DNA from: Sphingobacterium chungjuense | GTDB taxonomy: Bacteria; Bacteroidota; Bacteroidia; Sphingobacteriales; Sphingobacteriaceae | Assembly: GCF_011316935.1 (NCBI RefSeq) | Contig: NZ_WLYS01000008.1 | Location: forward strand, 88,335-152,334 | Direction: 5' to 3' | Length of the DNA stretch: 64,000 bases | Part shown: in pieces, positions 28,331 to 41,638 of the stretch | How the letters are laid out: every line of letters starts with the position of its first letter | Numbering within the stretch: the first letter of the stretch is position 1 | The notes under the pieces: generated by a model | What the model was told of the DNA's origin: nothing | Database searches by the model: none | The model's input: only the letters and a program-made list of their open reading frames with translations | Made by a program: the position numbers and the translations under genes

Positions 28331-28371
28331 GTTTCGGTCAATATGCACCCTGTTTTGGGCAAAAATGACCC
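28331..28371 (+). promoter_or_regulatory. Candidate HTCS operator, copy 2 (before GH2-led operon)
   Basis: The clearest copy: GTTTCGGTCAATATGCACCC (28331-28350) is repeated as GTTTTGGGCAAAAATGACCC (28352-28371), a direct repeat with a 21-bp period, two turns of DNA. The first C of the proximal run (28369) is 26 bp before TATCTTAG at 28395. AraC-type domains commonly bind such direct repeats. Confidence 0.72.
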
Positions 28372-28394
28372 CCTCTATAGCATCCTTTTGCCAT

Positions 28395-28402
28395 TATCTT
28401 AG
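28395..28402 (+). promoter_or_regulatory. -7-like element of GH2-led operon (TATCTTAG)
   Basis: One mismatch to TAnnTTTG and at the same 26-bp distance from the operator C-run as in the other three copies. The leader to the ATG at 28473 would be about 65 nt. Confidence 0.45.
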
Positions 28403-28421
28403 TGCTATTAACACATACTAG

Positions 28422-31661
<3,240 letters not shown>

Positions 31662-31668
31662 CCTTATT

Positions 31669-33681
31669 ATGGCATTTACCGGAAAACATATTTTCTCTCG
31701 AAAAAATCTATTAAAAATAGCGCTGCTAGCGGCGGCATTACAGGTGCAATCCAATGATGTATCTGCACAGGATCAGAAGACCTTTACGGTGGATATGAAT
31801 AAGCCGAAAGGCGAGATCAATCCCAATATGTGGGGTATCTTCTTCGAAGATATCAACATGGGAGCCGATGGAGGAATCTACGCCGAGCTGATCAAAAACC
31901 GTTCTTTTGAATTCTTTAGACCGATGATGGGATGGGAAAAGCTAGGCAAAAATACCGAAGCCAGTATGACCATCTTAAATCGGCAGGAGGAAGAACATCA
32001 AGCCAATCCACGCTACCTAAGAGTAGATACGCGGAAAGCAGATACTACCCTTGGTCTAAAAAACGAAGGTTTTCGTGGTATGGGCATCAAAGAAGGTTTG
32101 GCTTATGATTTTTCCGTATTGTATCGTCAAGCCAATGCCGGTATTCGCGTCAAGCTAGAGTTATTAGATTCTACGGGTCAGGTGATTGCCGAGACTGCAT
32201 TTCAGCCAACCGCAGATGTGCAAAATTGGCAAAGCGCGGAGGCGCGTTTGGTTGCTACCAAAACAGATCCCAAAGGTTCTTTCCGCATGTGGTTTGAAGG
32301 CAAGGGCGTGATCGATTTAGATATGATTTCCTTATTTCCAGAAGATACGTGGAAAGGTCGTAAAAAAGGTTTGCGTGCCGATATGGTACAAGCATTGGCC
32401 GATCTAAAGCCGGGATTTATTCGTTTTCCAGGAGGTTGTATTGTCGAAGGATTCGACCTTTCACAGCGTTTCCAATGGAAGAAAACGGTAGGAGCGATTG
32501 AAGATCGTCAGTTGATCATTAACCGTTGGAATACCGAATTTGCGCATCGTTTAACACCGGATTATTTCCAAACATTTGGTTTAGGTTTTTATGAGTATTT
32601 CTTGATGGCCGAAGATATCGGTGCCGAGCCACTTCCAATTCTAAACTGTGGTATGGCTTGCCAATTCAACACAGGCGAATTAGTACCATTGGATGAGTTG
32701 GATCCCTATATTCAAGATGCCATCGATTTGATCGAATTTGCCAACGGTTCGGTGAACACCACTTGGGGTAAAGTACGCGCAGAGATGGGGCATCCAGAAC
32801 CCTTCAATCTCAAATTGTTGGGCGTAGGAAATGAAAACTGGGGTCCTCAATATGTAGAGCGTCTCGCCGTATTTCAAAAAATACTAAAAGAGAAACATCC
32901 AGAAGTAGAGATCATCGCGAGTGCAGGTCCATATTCTAGTGGTGAGTACTTCGACTATTTGGATAAAGAGCTACGTACGATGAATGTAGATATCATCGAT
33001 GAGCATTTCTATCAAGAACCAAAATGGTTCTTGAATAATGCAAAGCGATACGATAATTACGATCGCCAAGGGCCAAAAATCTTTGCCGGCGAGTACGCAG
33101 CACATAGTCGCGCAGCAACGCATGCGGAGCAACGTAATAACTGGGAAGCTGCTCTGTCTGAAGCTGCATTCCTAACTGGGTTAGAGCGTAATGCAGATGT
33201 CGTACAATTGGCATCTTATGCGCCATTATTTGCACATGCGGAAGGCTGGCAATGGAATCCAAACTTGATTTGGGTGGACAATATGAAAGTGTATCCTACA
33301 CCGAGTTATTACGTGCAAAAAGCCTATTCAAACAACAGAGGTACACATATTTTATCGTTGCTTGATCAAGGTGCTGCCGTTGCTGGACAAGATAGCGTCT
33401 ACGCCTCAGCCGTGTTAGATGAAGAACATCGCAACATTACCTTGAAACTCGTGAACGTAAGCGGACAGGCGAAACAGATCGCGCTTAATCTGAATGGTTC
33501 GCAAAAGCTTGCTAAAAATGCGCAAGTAGAATTTATCACAGCCAATGATTTGGGCGCTTTCAATGCGGTAGGCAAAGAGCTACGCGTTGTTCCGCAACAA
33601 ACCACTTTACCGGTCAATAAGAAAAAGTTGGATTTGCCGATGCAGCCACATGCCTTTTATACCATAAAGATCACCTATTAG
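31669..33681 (+). CDS. GH51 alpha-L-arabinofuranosidase (first copy)
   Basis: 670 residues with a signal peptide ending SAQ near residue 34. An N-terminal carbohydrate-binding-like module (about 90-225) is inserted after GIFFEDINMGADGGIYAELIKNR; the barrel carries the acid/base E389 in GVGNENWGPQY and the nucleophile E475 in FAGEYAAHS; a C-terminal beta domain follows. It would release alpha-L-arabinofuranose side chains. It lies 7 bp after the GH2 gene and 20 bp before GH127. The second GH51 of the window (46930) is shorter and of a different subtype, so the two likely attack different linkages or chain contexts. Confidence 0.94.
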   Translation: MAFTGKHIFSRKNLLKIALLAAALQVQSNDVSAQDQKTFTVDMNKPKGEINPNMWGIFFEDINMGADGGIYAELIKNRSFEFFRPMMGWEKLGKNTEASMTILNRQEEEHQANPRYLRVDTRKADTTLGLKNEGFRGMGIKEGLAYDFSVLYRQANAGIRVKLELLDSTGQVIAETAFQPTADVQNWQSAEARLVATKTDPKGSFRMWFEGKGVIDLDMISLFPEDTWKGRKKGLRADMVQALADLKPGFIRFPGGCIVEGFDLSQRFQWKKTVGAIEDRQLIINRWNTEFAHRLTPDYFQTFGLGFYEYFLMAEDIGAEPLPILNCGMACQFNTGELVPLDELDPYIQDAIDLIEFANGSVNTTWGKVRAEMGHPEPFNLKLLGVGNENWGPQYVERLAVFQKILKEKHPEVEIIASAGPYSSGEYFDYLDKELRTMNVDIIDEHFYQEPKWFLNNAKRYDNYDRQGPKIFAGEYAAHSRAATHAEQRNNWEAALSEAAFLTGLERNADVVQLASYAPLFAHAEGWQWNPNLIWVDNMKVYPTPSYYVQKAYSNNRGTHILSLLDQGAAVAGQDSVYASAVLDEEHRNITLKLVNVSGQAKQIALNLNGSQKLAKNAQVEFITANDLGAFNAVGKELRVVPQQTTLPVNKKKLDLPMQPHAFYTIKITY

Positions 33682-33701
33682 GTCTTAGTAATTTACGAGC
33701 T

Positions 33702-36095
33702 ATGTTTAGAAAACGGAATGTGTATTGGATGCTTGCTTTTGCTGCCTTAGCGGTTGTCCCTGCTAAAGCACAAGATGGAGTGGTAAAATTGCTCCCGATC
33801 AAGCAGGTGCGATTGTTGGAGAGTCCATTTTTAAAAGCGCAATCACTGAATCGCGATTACCTGCTGGCCTTGGATGCCGATCGCTTGCTTGCACCATTTC
33901 TTCGTGAAGCAGGTTTGCCCGAAAAAGCTGCCAGTTATACCAATTGGGAAAATTCTGGCCTAGATGGCCACACTGCGGGGCACTATTTATCTGGTTTGTC
34001 TCTATTATACGCTTCGACGGGCGACAAAACCATACAGGCAAAATTAGAATATGTACTTTCCGAATTGCAGCGATGTCAAGATGCGCTTGGCACGGGATAT
34101 ATTGGCGGTGTACCGGGCAGCACAGCGTTATGGCAAGAGATTAGCCAAGGCGATATTCGTGCGGGTAATTTTGATTTGAACGGCAAATGGGTGCCTTTAT
34201 ATAATATCCACAAAACCTTTGCTGGTTTGCGCGATGCGTATCAGGTGGCTGGTTATTCAGTAGCCAAAGATATGTTGATCAAGATGACCGATTGGGCGGT
34301 AAACGTGACGGATGGACTGAGCGATGCACAAATGCAAGATATGCTACGCAGTGAGCATGGTGGCCTCAATGAAGTGTTTGCCGATGTCGCTTTCTGGACC
34401 AAAAATCCAGCTCACGTCAGATTAGCGAAACGCTTTACACAAGATTCTTTTCTAAACCCTTTGTTAAGCAGACAAGATCTCTTGACAGGCATGCATGCCA
34501 ACACACAAATTCCTAAAGTAATCGGCATCGAACGCATTGCCGAGTTAGAAAGCCAAGATGCTTGGCATGATGGCGCACAATTCTTTTGGGAAACCGTAGT
34601 ACAAAATCGTAGCGTAGCGATTGGCGGGAATAGCACGTACGAACATTTCCATCCTTCGGATGATTTTTCAAGCATGGTGACCAGTGTCGAAGGTCCAGAA
34701 ACCTGCAATACCTATAACATGCTCAAGCTGAGTGCGCAACTTTTCCAGCGCACGGGCGATGTGGGCTACGTCGATTATTACGAGCGCGCTTTGTACAATC
34801 ATATATTGTCTTCTCAACATCCAGAGCACGGCGGATTGGTCTATTTTACGCCGATGCGGCCAGCACATTATCGCGTGTATTCGCAGCCGCAAACGAGCTT
34901 TTGGTGCTGCGTGGGTTCTGGATTAGAAAGCCATTCGAAATACGGCGAGTTCATCTATGCTGAGCAAGATCAAGCGCTATGGGTCAATCTATTTATTCCG
35001 TCAGTATTGACTTGGGAAAAGATGGGTGTGCGCTTGGTGCAACAACATCAATTTCCAAGTACGGATACGATCAATTTTAAAATTCACGCTGATAAAGCGA
35101 AAAAGTTTACCCTACATCTACGAAAGCCAAACTGGACAAAAGGGGAGCAGGTCTCCCTTTTTGTCAATGGCGTAAAACAGAAGATTCAGGAAAGCAACAA
35201 AGGTTATCTCACCCTAGAGCGCAAATGGAAAGATAGCGATGAGATAAAATTAGTATTGCCGATGCACGTAGCACTGGAAACACTTCCAGACAACTCACCA
35301 TATCTAGCTTTTAATTATGGGCCAGTGGTGTTGGCTGGCACCAGTGCAGCGCAAGATGATATCGTCGGATTGCTGGCGGATGATAGCCGCGGTGGCCATA
35401 TTGCCAAAGGCAAACAGATTTCTGCTACAGATATCCCCCTATTAGTTGGCGATAAAAATAACTTAGCACAATCCGTGGATTTAATCTCAGCGAAGGAACT
35501 TCGCTTTGCACTGCATGTGCAGAATGCAAAAGGGGAGTCGCAAACACAAATATTGCAGCCATTTGCACAAATTCACGATGCACGCTATCAGATTTATTGG
35601 CCTTATGCCGAATCACAAAATGAAGCTAAGACTTACTTTGATCGGATTAGCGATGCTTATCTGGAACGATTAGAAAAGCTCACCATCGATCAGGTGCGCG
35701 TCGGACAACAGCAGCCTGAATCTGATCACGGCATACAATCTTCGCAATCCACTACGGGTGCGCATAGTGGTACGCAGTGGCGGGAAGCCAATGGTTGGTT
35801 TAGTTATCAACTCCGTCAATCATCCGGCGAAGCCAAATTCCTATACATTCAATATTTTGCCGAAGGCGAATATGATTACAGCGTCTCTATCAATGGCGTA
35901 CAGGTCGCCAAATTAGCTAGCAATCAGCAGGCCTCGGGCTTGCAGCAACGAACCATTGCTTTGCCAAAAGAGATACAAGCGAATGCAGATCTACTCATTC
36001 GTGTAGAAGCCAATTCTGGCAACAAAACCGCAAAACTGACCAATATAAGACTACTCCGGAATAATCTATCTGATGCGCCGGTTTCCAATTTTTAA
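33702..36095 (+). CDS. GH127 beta-L-arabinofuranosidase
   Basis: 797 residues, signal peptide ending AKAQ at about 24. The GH127 (DUF1680) helical barrel begins LNRDYLLALDADRLLAPF. The metal/thiol site of the family is complete: E333 and C335 in EGPETCNTYN, C402-C403 in WCCVGSG (one of these is the cysteine nucleophile in characterised members), with E314 in YEHFHP as likely acid/base. A further C-terminal beta domain (about 680-790) may be a binding module. It removes beta-L-Araf, which occurs at the ends of plant arabinan and arabinogalactan-protein side chains. Its stop overlaps the next ATG by one base. Confidence 0.93.
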   Translation: MFRKRNVYWMLAFAALAVVPAKAQDGVVKLLPIKQVRLLESPFLKAQSLNRDYLLALDADRLLAPFLREAGLPEKAASYTNWENSGLDGHTAGHYLSGLSLLYASTGDKTIQAKLEYVLSELQRCQDALGTGYIGGVPGSTALWQEISQGDIRAGNFDLNGKWVPLYNIHKTFAGLRDAYQVAGYSVAKDMLIKMTDWAVNVTDGLSDAQMQDMLRSEHGGLNEVFADVAFWTKNPAHVRLAKRFTQDSFLNPLLSRQDLLTGMHANTQIPKVIGIERIAELESQDAWHDGAQFFWETVVQNRSVAIGGNSTYEHFHPSDDFSSMVTSVEGPETCNTYNMLKLSAQLFQRTGDVGYVDYYERALYNHILSSQHPEHGGLVYFTPMRPAHYRVYSQPQTSFWCCVGSGLESHSKYGEFIYAEQDQALWVNLFIPSVLTWEKMGVRLVQQHQFPSTDTINFKIHADKAKKFTLHLRKPNWTKGEQVSLFVNGVKQKIQESNKGYLTLERKWKDSDEIKLVLPMHVALETLPDNSPYLAFNYGPVVLAGTSAAQDDIVGLLADDSRGGHIAKGKQISATDIPLLVGDKNNLAQSVDLISAKELRFALHVQNAKGESQTQILQPFAQIHDARYQIYWPYAESQNEAKTYFDRISDAYLERLEKLTIDQVRVGQQQPESDHGIQSSQSTTGAHSGTQWREANGWFSYQLRQSSGEAKFLYIQYFAEGEYDYSVSINGVQVAKLASNQQASGLQQRTIALPKEIQANADLLIRVEANSGNKTAKLTNIRLLRNNLSDAPVSNF

Positions 36096-37096
36096 TGATG
36101 AAAAATAAAAGAAATTCCTACAAAAACATCCGAAATAACGCATTCCTCACCGCGGCTTGTCTGCTGGGTGCATTTTCACTGGCATCTGCGCAAGACGCAA
36201 GTCAGAAGGTCGTGAATCGATTTGTAGCAACGGGTAATCCCATTATCAAAGATAAATATACGGCAGATCCAGCGGCGTTGGTGAAAGGCGATACGCTGTG
36301 GTTGTATGCTGGCCACGATTTGGCTGGCGGACAAACCAAGTACATAATGAAAGATTGGTTGGTCTATTCTACGACAGATATGAAAAACTGGACGGAGTAC
36401 GAAGTGCCATTAAAGATTACAGATTTTGCCTGGGCCAAGAGCGGAGATGCATTTGCAGGCCATGTCACCGAACGCGATGGTAAATACTACTGGTACATCA
36501 GTACCAATTGGTCGGGCATTGGTGTGGCGGTATCCGATTTGCCGACAGGTCCTTTCAAAGATGCTTTGGGAAAACCTTTGTTGACGAACGACGATTGTTT
36601 TGCATCCAGCCATGCTTGGGCTTGTATTGATCCTGCGGTGCATATCGATGAGGATGGACAAGCTTGGATCTTTTGGGGCAATCGCGAATGCTATTATGCT
36701 AAGTTGAAAGACAATATGATCGAAATCGATGGGGAAATAAAGCAGATCAAATTCGATAAGCTGGATTTCACCGAAGCACCATGGGTGCATAAATACAAAA
36801 AGAAATATTACCTAACATACGCATCTGGATTCCCAGAAAAGATAGCCTATGCCATGGGCGACCGCATGGAAGGACCTTATGAATACAAAGGTATTCTGAA
36901 TGAGATTGCTGGTAATAGCAATACCAACCACCAATCCATTGTTGAGTTCAAAGGCAAATGGTATTTTATCTACCATAATGGCGCAATACAGACGGATGGA
37001 AGCAGTTATAGTCGTTCCGTGTGTATTGATCGTCTGTATTTCAATAAAGATGGCACCATCAAACGAATTCAAATGACCTCCGAAGGCGTCCACTAA
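36095..37096 (+). CDS. GH43 single-domain glycosidase, probable arabinofuranosidase or galactosidase
   Basis: 333 residues; ATGATG at 36095/36098 offers two starts, the first overlapping the GH127 stop. Signal peptide to about ASAQ. The five-bladed propeller has the full GH43 triad: base Asp in YTADPAAL (D57 counted from 36098), pKa-modulating Asp in CIDPAVHID (D178) and acid Glu in DFTEAPWV (E226). The subfamily cannot be fixed by eye. In this operon, removal of terminal Araf or Gal from arabinogalactan fragments is the natural guess. Confidence 0.88.
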   Translation: MMKNKRNSYKNIRNNAFLTAACLLGAFSLASAQDASQKVVNRFVATGNPIIKDKYTADPAALVKGDTLWLYAGHDLAGGQTKYIMKDWLVYSTTDMKNWTEYEVPLKITDFAWAKSGDAFAGHVTERDGKYYWYISTNWSGIGVAVSDLPTGPFKDALGKPLLTNDDCFASSHAWACIDPAVHIDEDGQAWIFWGNRECYYAKLKDNMIEIDGEIKQIKFDKLDFTEAPWVHKYKKKYYLTYASGFPEKIAYAMGDRMEGPYEYKGILNEIAGNSNTNHQSIVEFKGKWYFIYHNGAIQTDGSSYSRSVCIDRLYFNKDGTIKRIQMTSEGVH

Positions 37097-37119
37097 TTTT
37101 AAAGATCAAGTTTTTTTAG

Positions 37120-39024
37120 ATGAAAATAGTTATTACCCTAGTCGCCTACTTATTGAGCAGCTCTTTGTTGCTGGCGCAAACTTATAAATCAGGCCCTGTA
37201 GATAAAGATTATAAAGGTTACTTGTTCGCCTATTTCAAAGGCAATGCGGTCGAAGATGAAGCCGTTTGTTTCGCTGTCAGTACCGATGGCTACAATTATC
37301 GTGCACTCAACGGGAATCAACCGGTGTTGAGCTCGGCCGAGATTAGTTCTACTGGTGGCGTGCGCGATCCGCATATCTTGCGCGGTGAAGATGGAAAATC
37401 CTTCTACATGGTGCTCACGGATATGACTTCGAGCAAAGGTTGGGATTCCAATCGCGGCATGATTTTGTTGAAGTCCGACAATTTGGTGGATTGGAAACAT
37501 AGCAAAATCCATATTCCAACACGTTTCACAGGACATGAAGATTTGAAACGCGTATGGGCGCCACAGACCATCTTCGATCCCTCTGTCAATAAGTATATGG
37601 TGTATTGGTCTATGCAGCACGGTAAAGGACCAGATATTATCTATTACGCTTACGCGAATGAAGATTTTACCGATCTAGAAGCAGCACCTCAAAAACTGTT
37701 TGTTCCTAAAAACCAGAAATCTTGTATCGATGGCGACATCATTTTGAAGAATGGCTTGTACTACCTGTTTTACAAAACCGAAGGACATGGCAACGGCCTT
37801 CGCTTAGCGATTACCGATTCCTTAACTTCTGGAAAATGGATCGAGCAACCGGGTTACAAGCAACAAACGACTGATGCGGTCGAAGGATCCAGCGTGTTTA
37901 AACTGAACCATTCGGACAAGTACATTTTGATGTACGATGTGTATGGCAAGGGCAAATACCAATTCTGCGAGAGCGTAGATCTAGATCGGTTTAAAGTGAT
38001 CGACGAAGATATTAGCATGGATTTTCACCCAAGACATGGCTCTATTATTCCGCTATCGCGGAATGAATTAAAAGCGGTGACCGACCGTTGGGGAACGCCA
38101 GCCGGCATCCAAGTGCCTGCGGCCAAAAATCCGGTTTTAGATGGTTATTATGCTGATCCAGATATTATCTATTCGCACAAAGACAAGAAATACTATCTAT
38201 ATCCTACCAGTGATGGATTTGATGGCTGGGGCGGTTACTATTTCAAAACCTTTTCTTCGACAGATTTGAAAAACTGGAAAGATGAAGGCGTGATTTTAGA
38301 CCTGAAGAAAGATGTTTCTTGGGCTGATCGTCATGCTTGGGCACCAACCATTATCGAGAAGAATAACAAGGGGAAATACCAGTATTACTACTACTTTACG
38401 GCAGCACAGAAGATCGGCGTAGCGGTCGCAAATAATCCACAAGGTCCATTTCGCGATTCGGGAAAACCATTGGTAAATAGCAAACCGGAAGGAATAAATA
38501 ACGGACAGGAAATTGATCCAGCCGTATTTTATGATCCTAAATCTAAGAAGAACTACTTATTCTGGGGCAATGGTTATCTGGCTGTTGCGGAGTTGAACAA
38601 GGATATGATCTCTTTGAAACCAAATACGACCAAAGTGATGACACCAACTGACGGTACATTTCGCGAAGGCGTATTTGTCATCTACCGCGAAGGGAAATAC
38701 TACTTCTTATGGTCGGAGGATGATACCAGAAGTCCCAATTACCGGGTGCGTTACGGTATTGCAGATTCACCAACATCACCTATTCAAATTCCAGCAAACA
38801 ACCTGATTCTGGAGAAGGACGAGCCGAAAGGTATTTATGGTACCGGACATAATTCCGTGATCCAAGTGCCGGGCAAAGATGAATGGTACATTGTGTATCA
38901 CCGCTTCTCTTATCCAGACGGAATCAAGATGGGCGATGCGGCAGGTTTCCACCGGGAAGTGGCGATTGATGCTTTAAAATTCGATGAACAGGGTTTTATT
39001 TTGCCGGTCATTCCTACGAACTAA
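37120..39024 (+). CDS. Tandem GH43-GH43 glycosidase
   Basis: 634 residues with a signal peptide (to about LLAQ). Two five-bladed propellers are fused. The N-terminal one (about 25-315) starts KGYLFAYFKGN and has a possible triad of D83 in VRDPHIL, Asp in SCIDGDIIL and Glu in DAVEGSSVF. The C-terminal one (about 335-630) has YYADPDI, EIDPAVF and FREGVFVI. Both domains therefore look potentially active. Such doubles are common in plant-polysaccharide loci and typically remove arabinose. It is 23 bp from the preceding GH43 gene. Confidence 0.88.
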   Translation: MKIVITLVAYLLSSSLLLAQTYKSGPVDKDYKGYLFAYFKGNAVEDEAVCFAVSTDGYNYRALNGNQPVLSSAEISSTGGVRDPHILRGEDGKSFYMVLTDMTSSKGWDSNRGMILLKSDNLVDWKHSKIHIPTRFTGHEDLKRVWAPQTIFDPSVNKYMVYWSMQHGKGPDIIYYAYANEDFTDLEAAPQKLFVPKNQKSCIDGDIILKNGLYYLFYKTEGHGNGLRLAITDSLTSGKWIEQPGYKQQTTDAVEGSSVFKLNHSDKYILMYDVYGKGKYQFCESVDLDRFKVIDEDISMDFHPRHGSIIPLSRNELKAVTDRWGTPAGIQVPAAKNPVLDGYYADPDIIYSHKDKKYYLYPTSDGFDGWGGYYFKTFSSTDLKNWKDEGVILDLKKDVSWADRHAWAPTIIEKNNKGKYQYYYYFTAAQKIGVAVANNPQGPFRDSGKPLVNSKPEGINNGQEIDPAVFYDPKSKKNYLFWGNGYLAVAELNKDMISLKPNTTKVMTPTDGTFREGVFVIYREGKYYFLWSEDDTRSPNYRVRYGIADSPTSPIQIPANNLILEKDEPKGIYGTGHNSVIQVPGKDEWYIVYHRFSYPDGIKMGDAAGFHREVAIDALKFDEQGFILPVIPTN

Positions 39025-39060
39025 ACTTTTAATGACAAACACTATTTTTTAACAAACAAC

Positions 39061-41571
39061 ATGTACTCAAAATTAACCCGATTTTTTGTTGCTAATATCT
39101 GCGTTTGCTTCCTATTGTTGCTTAGCGGCAATGAGGTGATGGCACAAGCCGACTTTGGTAACGCGACCAAACTCAATAAGGATTGGCAATTTAAATTAAG
39201 CGATCAGACCGATGCGGCGACAGCCGAGAAATTGGATCGCTCTTGGCGTGGTGTTCAACTGCCACACGACTGGAGCGTACGGCAACCGCTAAGTCCAAGT
39301 CTGGCCAGCGCGACTGGCTATTTGCCGGGTGGCATCGGCTGGTACCGCAAGCAAGTATTCGTTGATGCCGACAAGCAAGGTCAACAGCTTTACCTTTATT
39401 TTGAAGGCGTGTACAACCGTAGCGAAGTGTTTGTAAACGGACATTCTTTAGGCAAAAGACCGAACGGATATGTATCCTTTATGTACGACCTGACACCGCA
39501 TTTAAAATATGGTGCAGAGAATACCATTGCCGTACGCGTGGATCATACGCAAGATGCCGATTCTCGCTGGTACACTGGCTCGGGAATCTATCGCGACGTA
39601 TGGTTGGTGCAGGCGAACAAAGTGCATCTAGAGCCTTGGGGATTGTATGTGTATCCTGAAGTAAATAAAAACAAAGGTACCTTGAAGATTGAAACACCGG
39701 TGCAAAACCATTCTGATCAAGCGGTGAATTTGCACGTAACCCACACGTTGGTGGACGCCGCTGGTAAAACGGTGACCAAGAAAACCACGAAATTAAACGT
39801 TCCGAAAAATGGTAAAGAAGCGGTGAACAGTTCGTTGGAAGTTCGTGATCCTATGTTGTGGAATCTCGACAATCCAAATCTATACACATTACAAACGATC
39901 ATAACACATGACGGCAAAATCGTCGATCAATCCAGCGTACGTACGGGTTTCCGTACCTACACGTTCGACCCGAACAAAGGCTTTGCGCTCAATGGTACAT
40001 GGATGAAAGTAAAAGGCGTTTGTCTGCACCACGATGCCGGCGTATTAGGCGCTGCGGTATATCCCGAAGTATGGCGCAGAAGATTGCTCCAATTGAAATC
40101 GATGGGTGTCAATGCCATTCGTACCAGCCACAATCCACAAGCTACTAGTCTGTATGCTTTGTGTGATGAGTTGGGTATGTTAGTGATGAATGAAGCTTTT
40201 GACGAATGGGAATTTCCTAAACGCAAATGGTTATCAGGTTGGAATGTCGGTACGCCAGGTTTTCAAGGCGCGTTTGATTATTTCAAAGAATGGGGAGAGC
40301 GCGATTTAGCTGATATGGTACGTCGCGATCGTAATCATCTTTCCATCTTCGCGTGGAGTATTGGTAATGAGGTGGATTATCCGAATGATCCGTATTCGCA
40401 TCCGGTATTGGATGGAGCACAAGGCGGTGGATTTACGCAGCCTATCTTTGGCGGATACCGCAAAGATGCGCCCGATGCCATGCAACTGGGTGATATCGCT
40501 AAGCGATTGGCTGCGGTGGTACGTGAGCATGACAAATCTAGACCAGTTACCGCAGGTTTAGCAGGCGTTGCGATGTCCAATGAAACGGCGTATCCAAGCG
40601 CGTTGGATATTGCTGGATACAATTATACGGAAAGTCGTTATCAAGAGGATCACGCTAAATACCCTGAAAGAGTAATTTATGGTAGCGAAAATCGCCATGA
40701 TTATGGCGCTTGGAAAGCCGTAACGGACAATGATCATGTTTTCGGTCAGTTCCTATGGACAGGTATCGATTACTTAGGTGAGTCAGGTCGCTGGCCTTCC
40801 CGCGGTTTCTATTCAGGATTATTAGATTTCGCTGGCTCTATGAAACCGCGCGGATATTTCCGCGCTTCATTATGGTCTGATAAACCAATGGCTTACATCG
40901 GGACGTATCCCGTGCAAGGTGGTGGCGCCGCTACCGATACGTGGTCGCAGTTAGAAGCAGAACAAGGACAAAAACAAGATCAAGCACCTTCTATGGATGC
41001 TTGGCCGGTGTGGAATTATAACGAAGGACAACAAATCCGTGTCGTGTCGTACAGTAATGCGCCTAAAGTATATCTGACGCTAAATGGTCGTAAAGTCGGA
41101 GCAGAAAAATCGGCTGATGATCGTCACGGTATCGTGTATTGGGATATTCCATATGCAGCGGGCACATTGACCGTGATTGGTTTGGATGAGTCTGGAAACG
41201 AAATCGCGAAGCACGATCTAAAAACGAGCAAAAGATCGTACGCACTGAAAGTAGTCGAAGGAGCTAATCAGGCGGTGGCGGCAGATGGCGGTCTTGCACA
41301 GATCGGCCTACAGATCGTGGATCAAGATGGCGTGGTCGTTCCAACAGCGGATGATGAGATTACGTGTCAAATCGTAGGATCGGGTACTTTATTGGGTATG
41401 GAAGCTGGTAACAACAGCGATATGTCCGATTATACCGACAATCAACAGCGTGCTTTCAAAGGTAAAATGATGGTGTATGTACGTGCTGATGGCAAGCCGT
41501 CGGAAGAAATTCGTGTACGATTCACAGCGCCTTGGTTACAAGCTGCCGAAGTAACAATACCGCTTAAATAA
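39061..41571 (+). CDS. GH2 glycosidase with DUF4982 and C-terminal Ig-like domain
   Basis: 836 residues; signal peptide ending VMAQ near residue 29. Domains in order: sugar-binding (WRGVQLPHDWSV, GGIGWYRKQVF), Ig-like, TIM barrel with NAIRTSHNPQ, acid/base E437 in AWSIGNEVD and nucleophile E543 in IYGSENRHDYG, then DUF4982 (WNYNEGQQIRVVSYSNAPKVYL) and a GH2 C-terminal Ig-like domain. Relatives are beta-galactosidases. It differs in layout from the LacZ-like enzyme of this operon and from the shorter GH2 at 44307, so three GH2 subtypes act in parallel. Confidence 0.93.
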   Translation: MYSKLTRFFVANICVCFLLLLSGNEVMAQADFGNATKLNKDWQFKLSDQTDAATAEKLDRSWRGVQLPHDWSVRQPLSPSLASATGYLPGGIGWYRKQVFVDADKQGQQLYLYFEGVYNRSEVFVNGHSLGKRPNGYVSFMYDLTPHLKYGAENTIAVRVDHTQDADSRWYTGSGIYRDVWLVQANKVHLEPWGLYVYPEVNKNKGTLKIETPVQNHSDQAVNLHVTHTLVDAAGKTVTKKTTKLNVPKNGKEAVNSSLEVRDPMLWNLDNPNLYTLQTIITHDGKIVDQSSVRTGFRTYTFDPNKGFALNGTWMKVKGVCLHHDAGVLGAAVYPEVWRRRLLQLKSMGVNAIRTSHNPQATSLYALCDELGMLVMNEAFDEWEFPKRKWLSGWNVGTPGFQGAFDYFKEWGERDLADMVRRDRNHLSIFAWSIGNEVDYPNDPYSHPVLDGAQGGGFTQPIFGGYRKDAPDAMQLGDIAKRLAAVVREHDKSRPVTAGLAGVAMSNETAYPSALDIAGYNYTESRYQEDHAKYPERVIYGSENRHDYGAWKAVTDNDHVFGQFLWTGIDYLGESGRWPSRGFYSGLLDFAGSMKPRGYFRASLWSDKPMAYIGTYPVQGGGAATDTWSQLEAEQGQKQDQAPSMDAWPVWNYNEGQQIRVVSYSNAPKVYLTLNGRKVGAEKSADDRHGIVYWDIPYAAGTLTVIGLDESGNEIAKHDLKTSKRSYALKVVEGANQAVAADGGLAQIGLQIVDQDGVVVPTADDEITCQIVGSGTLLGMEAGNNSDMSDYTDNQQRAFKGKMMVYVRADGKPSEEIRVRFTAPWLQAAEVTIPLK

Positions 41572-41590
41572 ATCAAGATAAAGAATTAAG

Positions 41591-41618
41591 AAAGGTGAAT
41601 GTAAAAAGTTCACCTTTT
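41591..41618 (+). other. Intra-operon hairpin before GH105 gene
   Basis: AAAGGTGAA (41591-41599) pairs perfectly with TTCACCTTT (41609-41617) and is followed by a short T-rich stretch. It lies in the 67-bp gap between GH2 and GH105 genes. It may attenuate or process the operon transcript; the T tract is short for a strong terminator. Confidence 0.55.
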
Positions 41619-41638
41619 CTCATAAACAGATCACGTAC

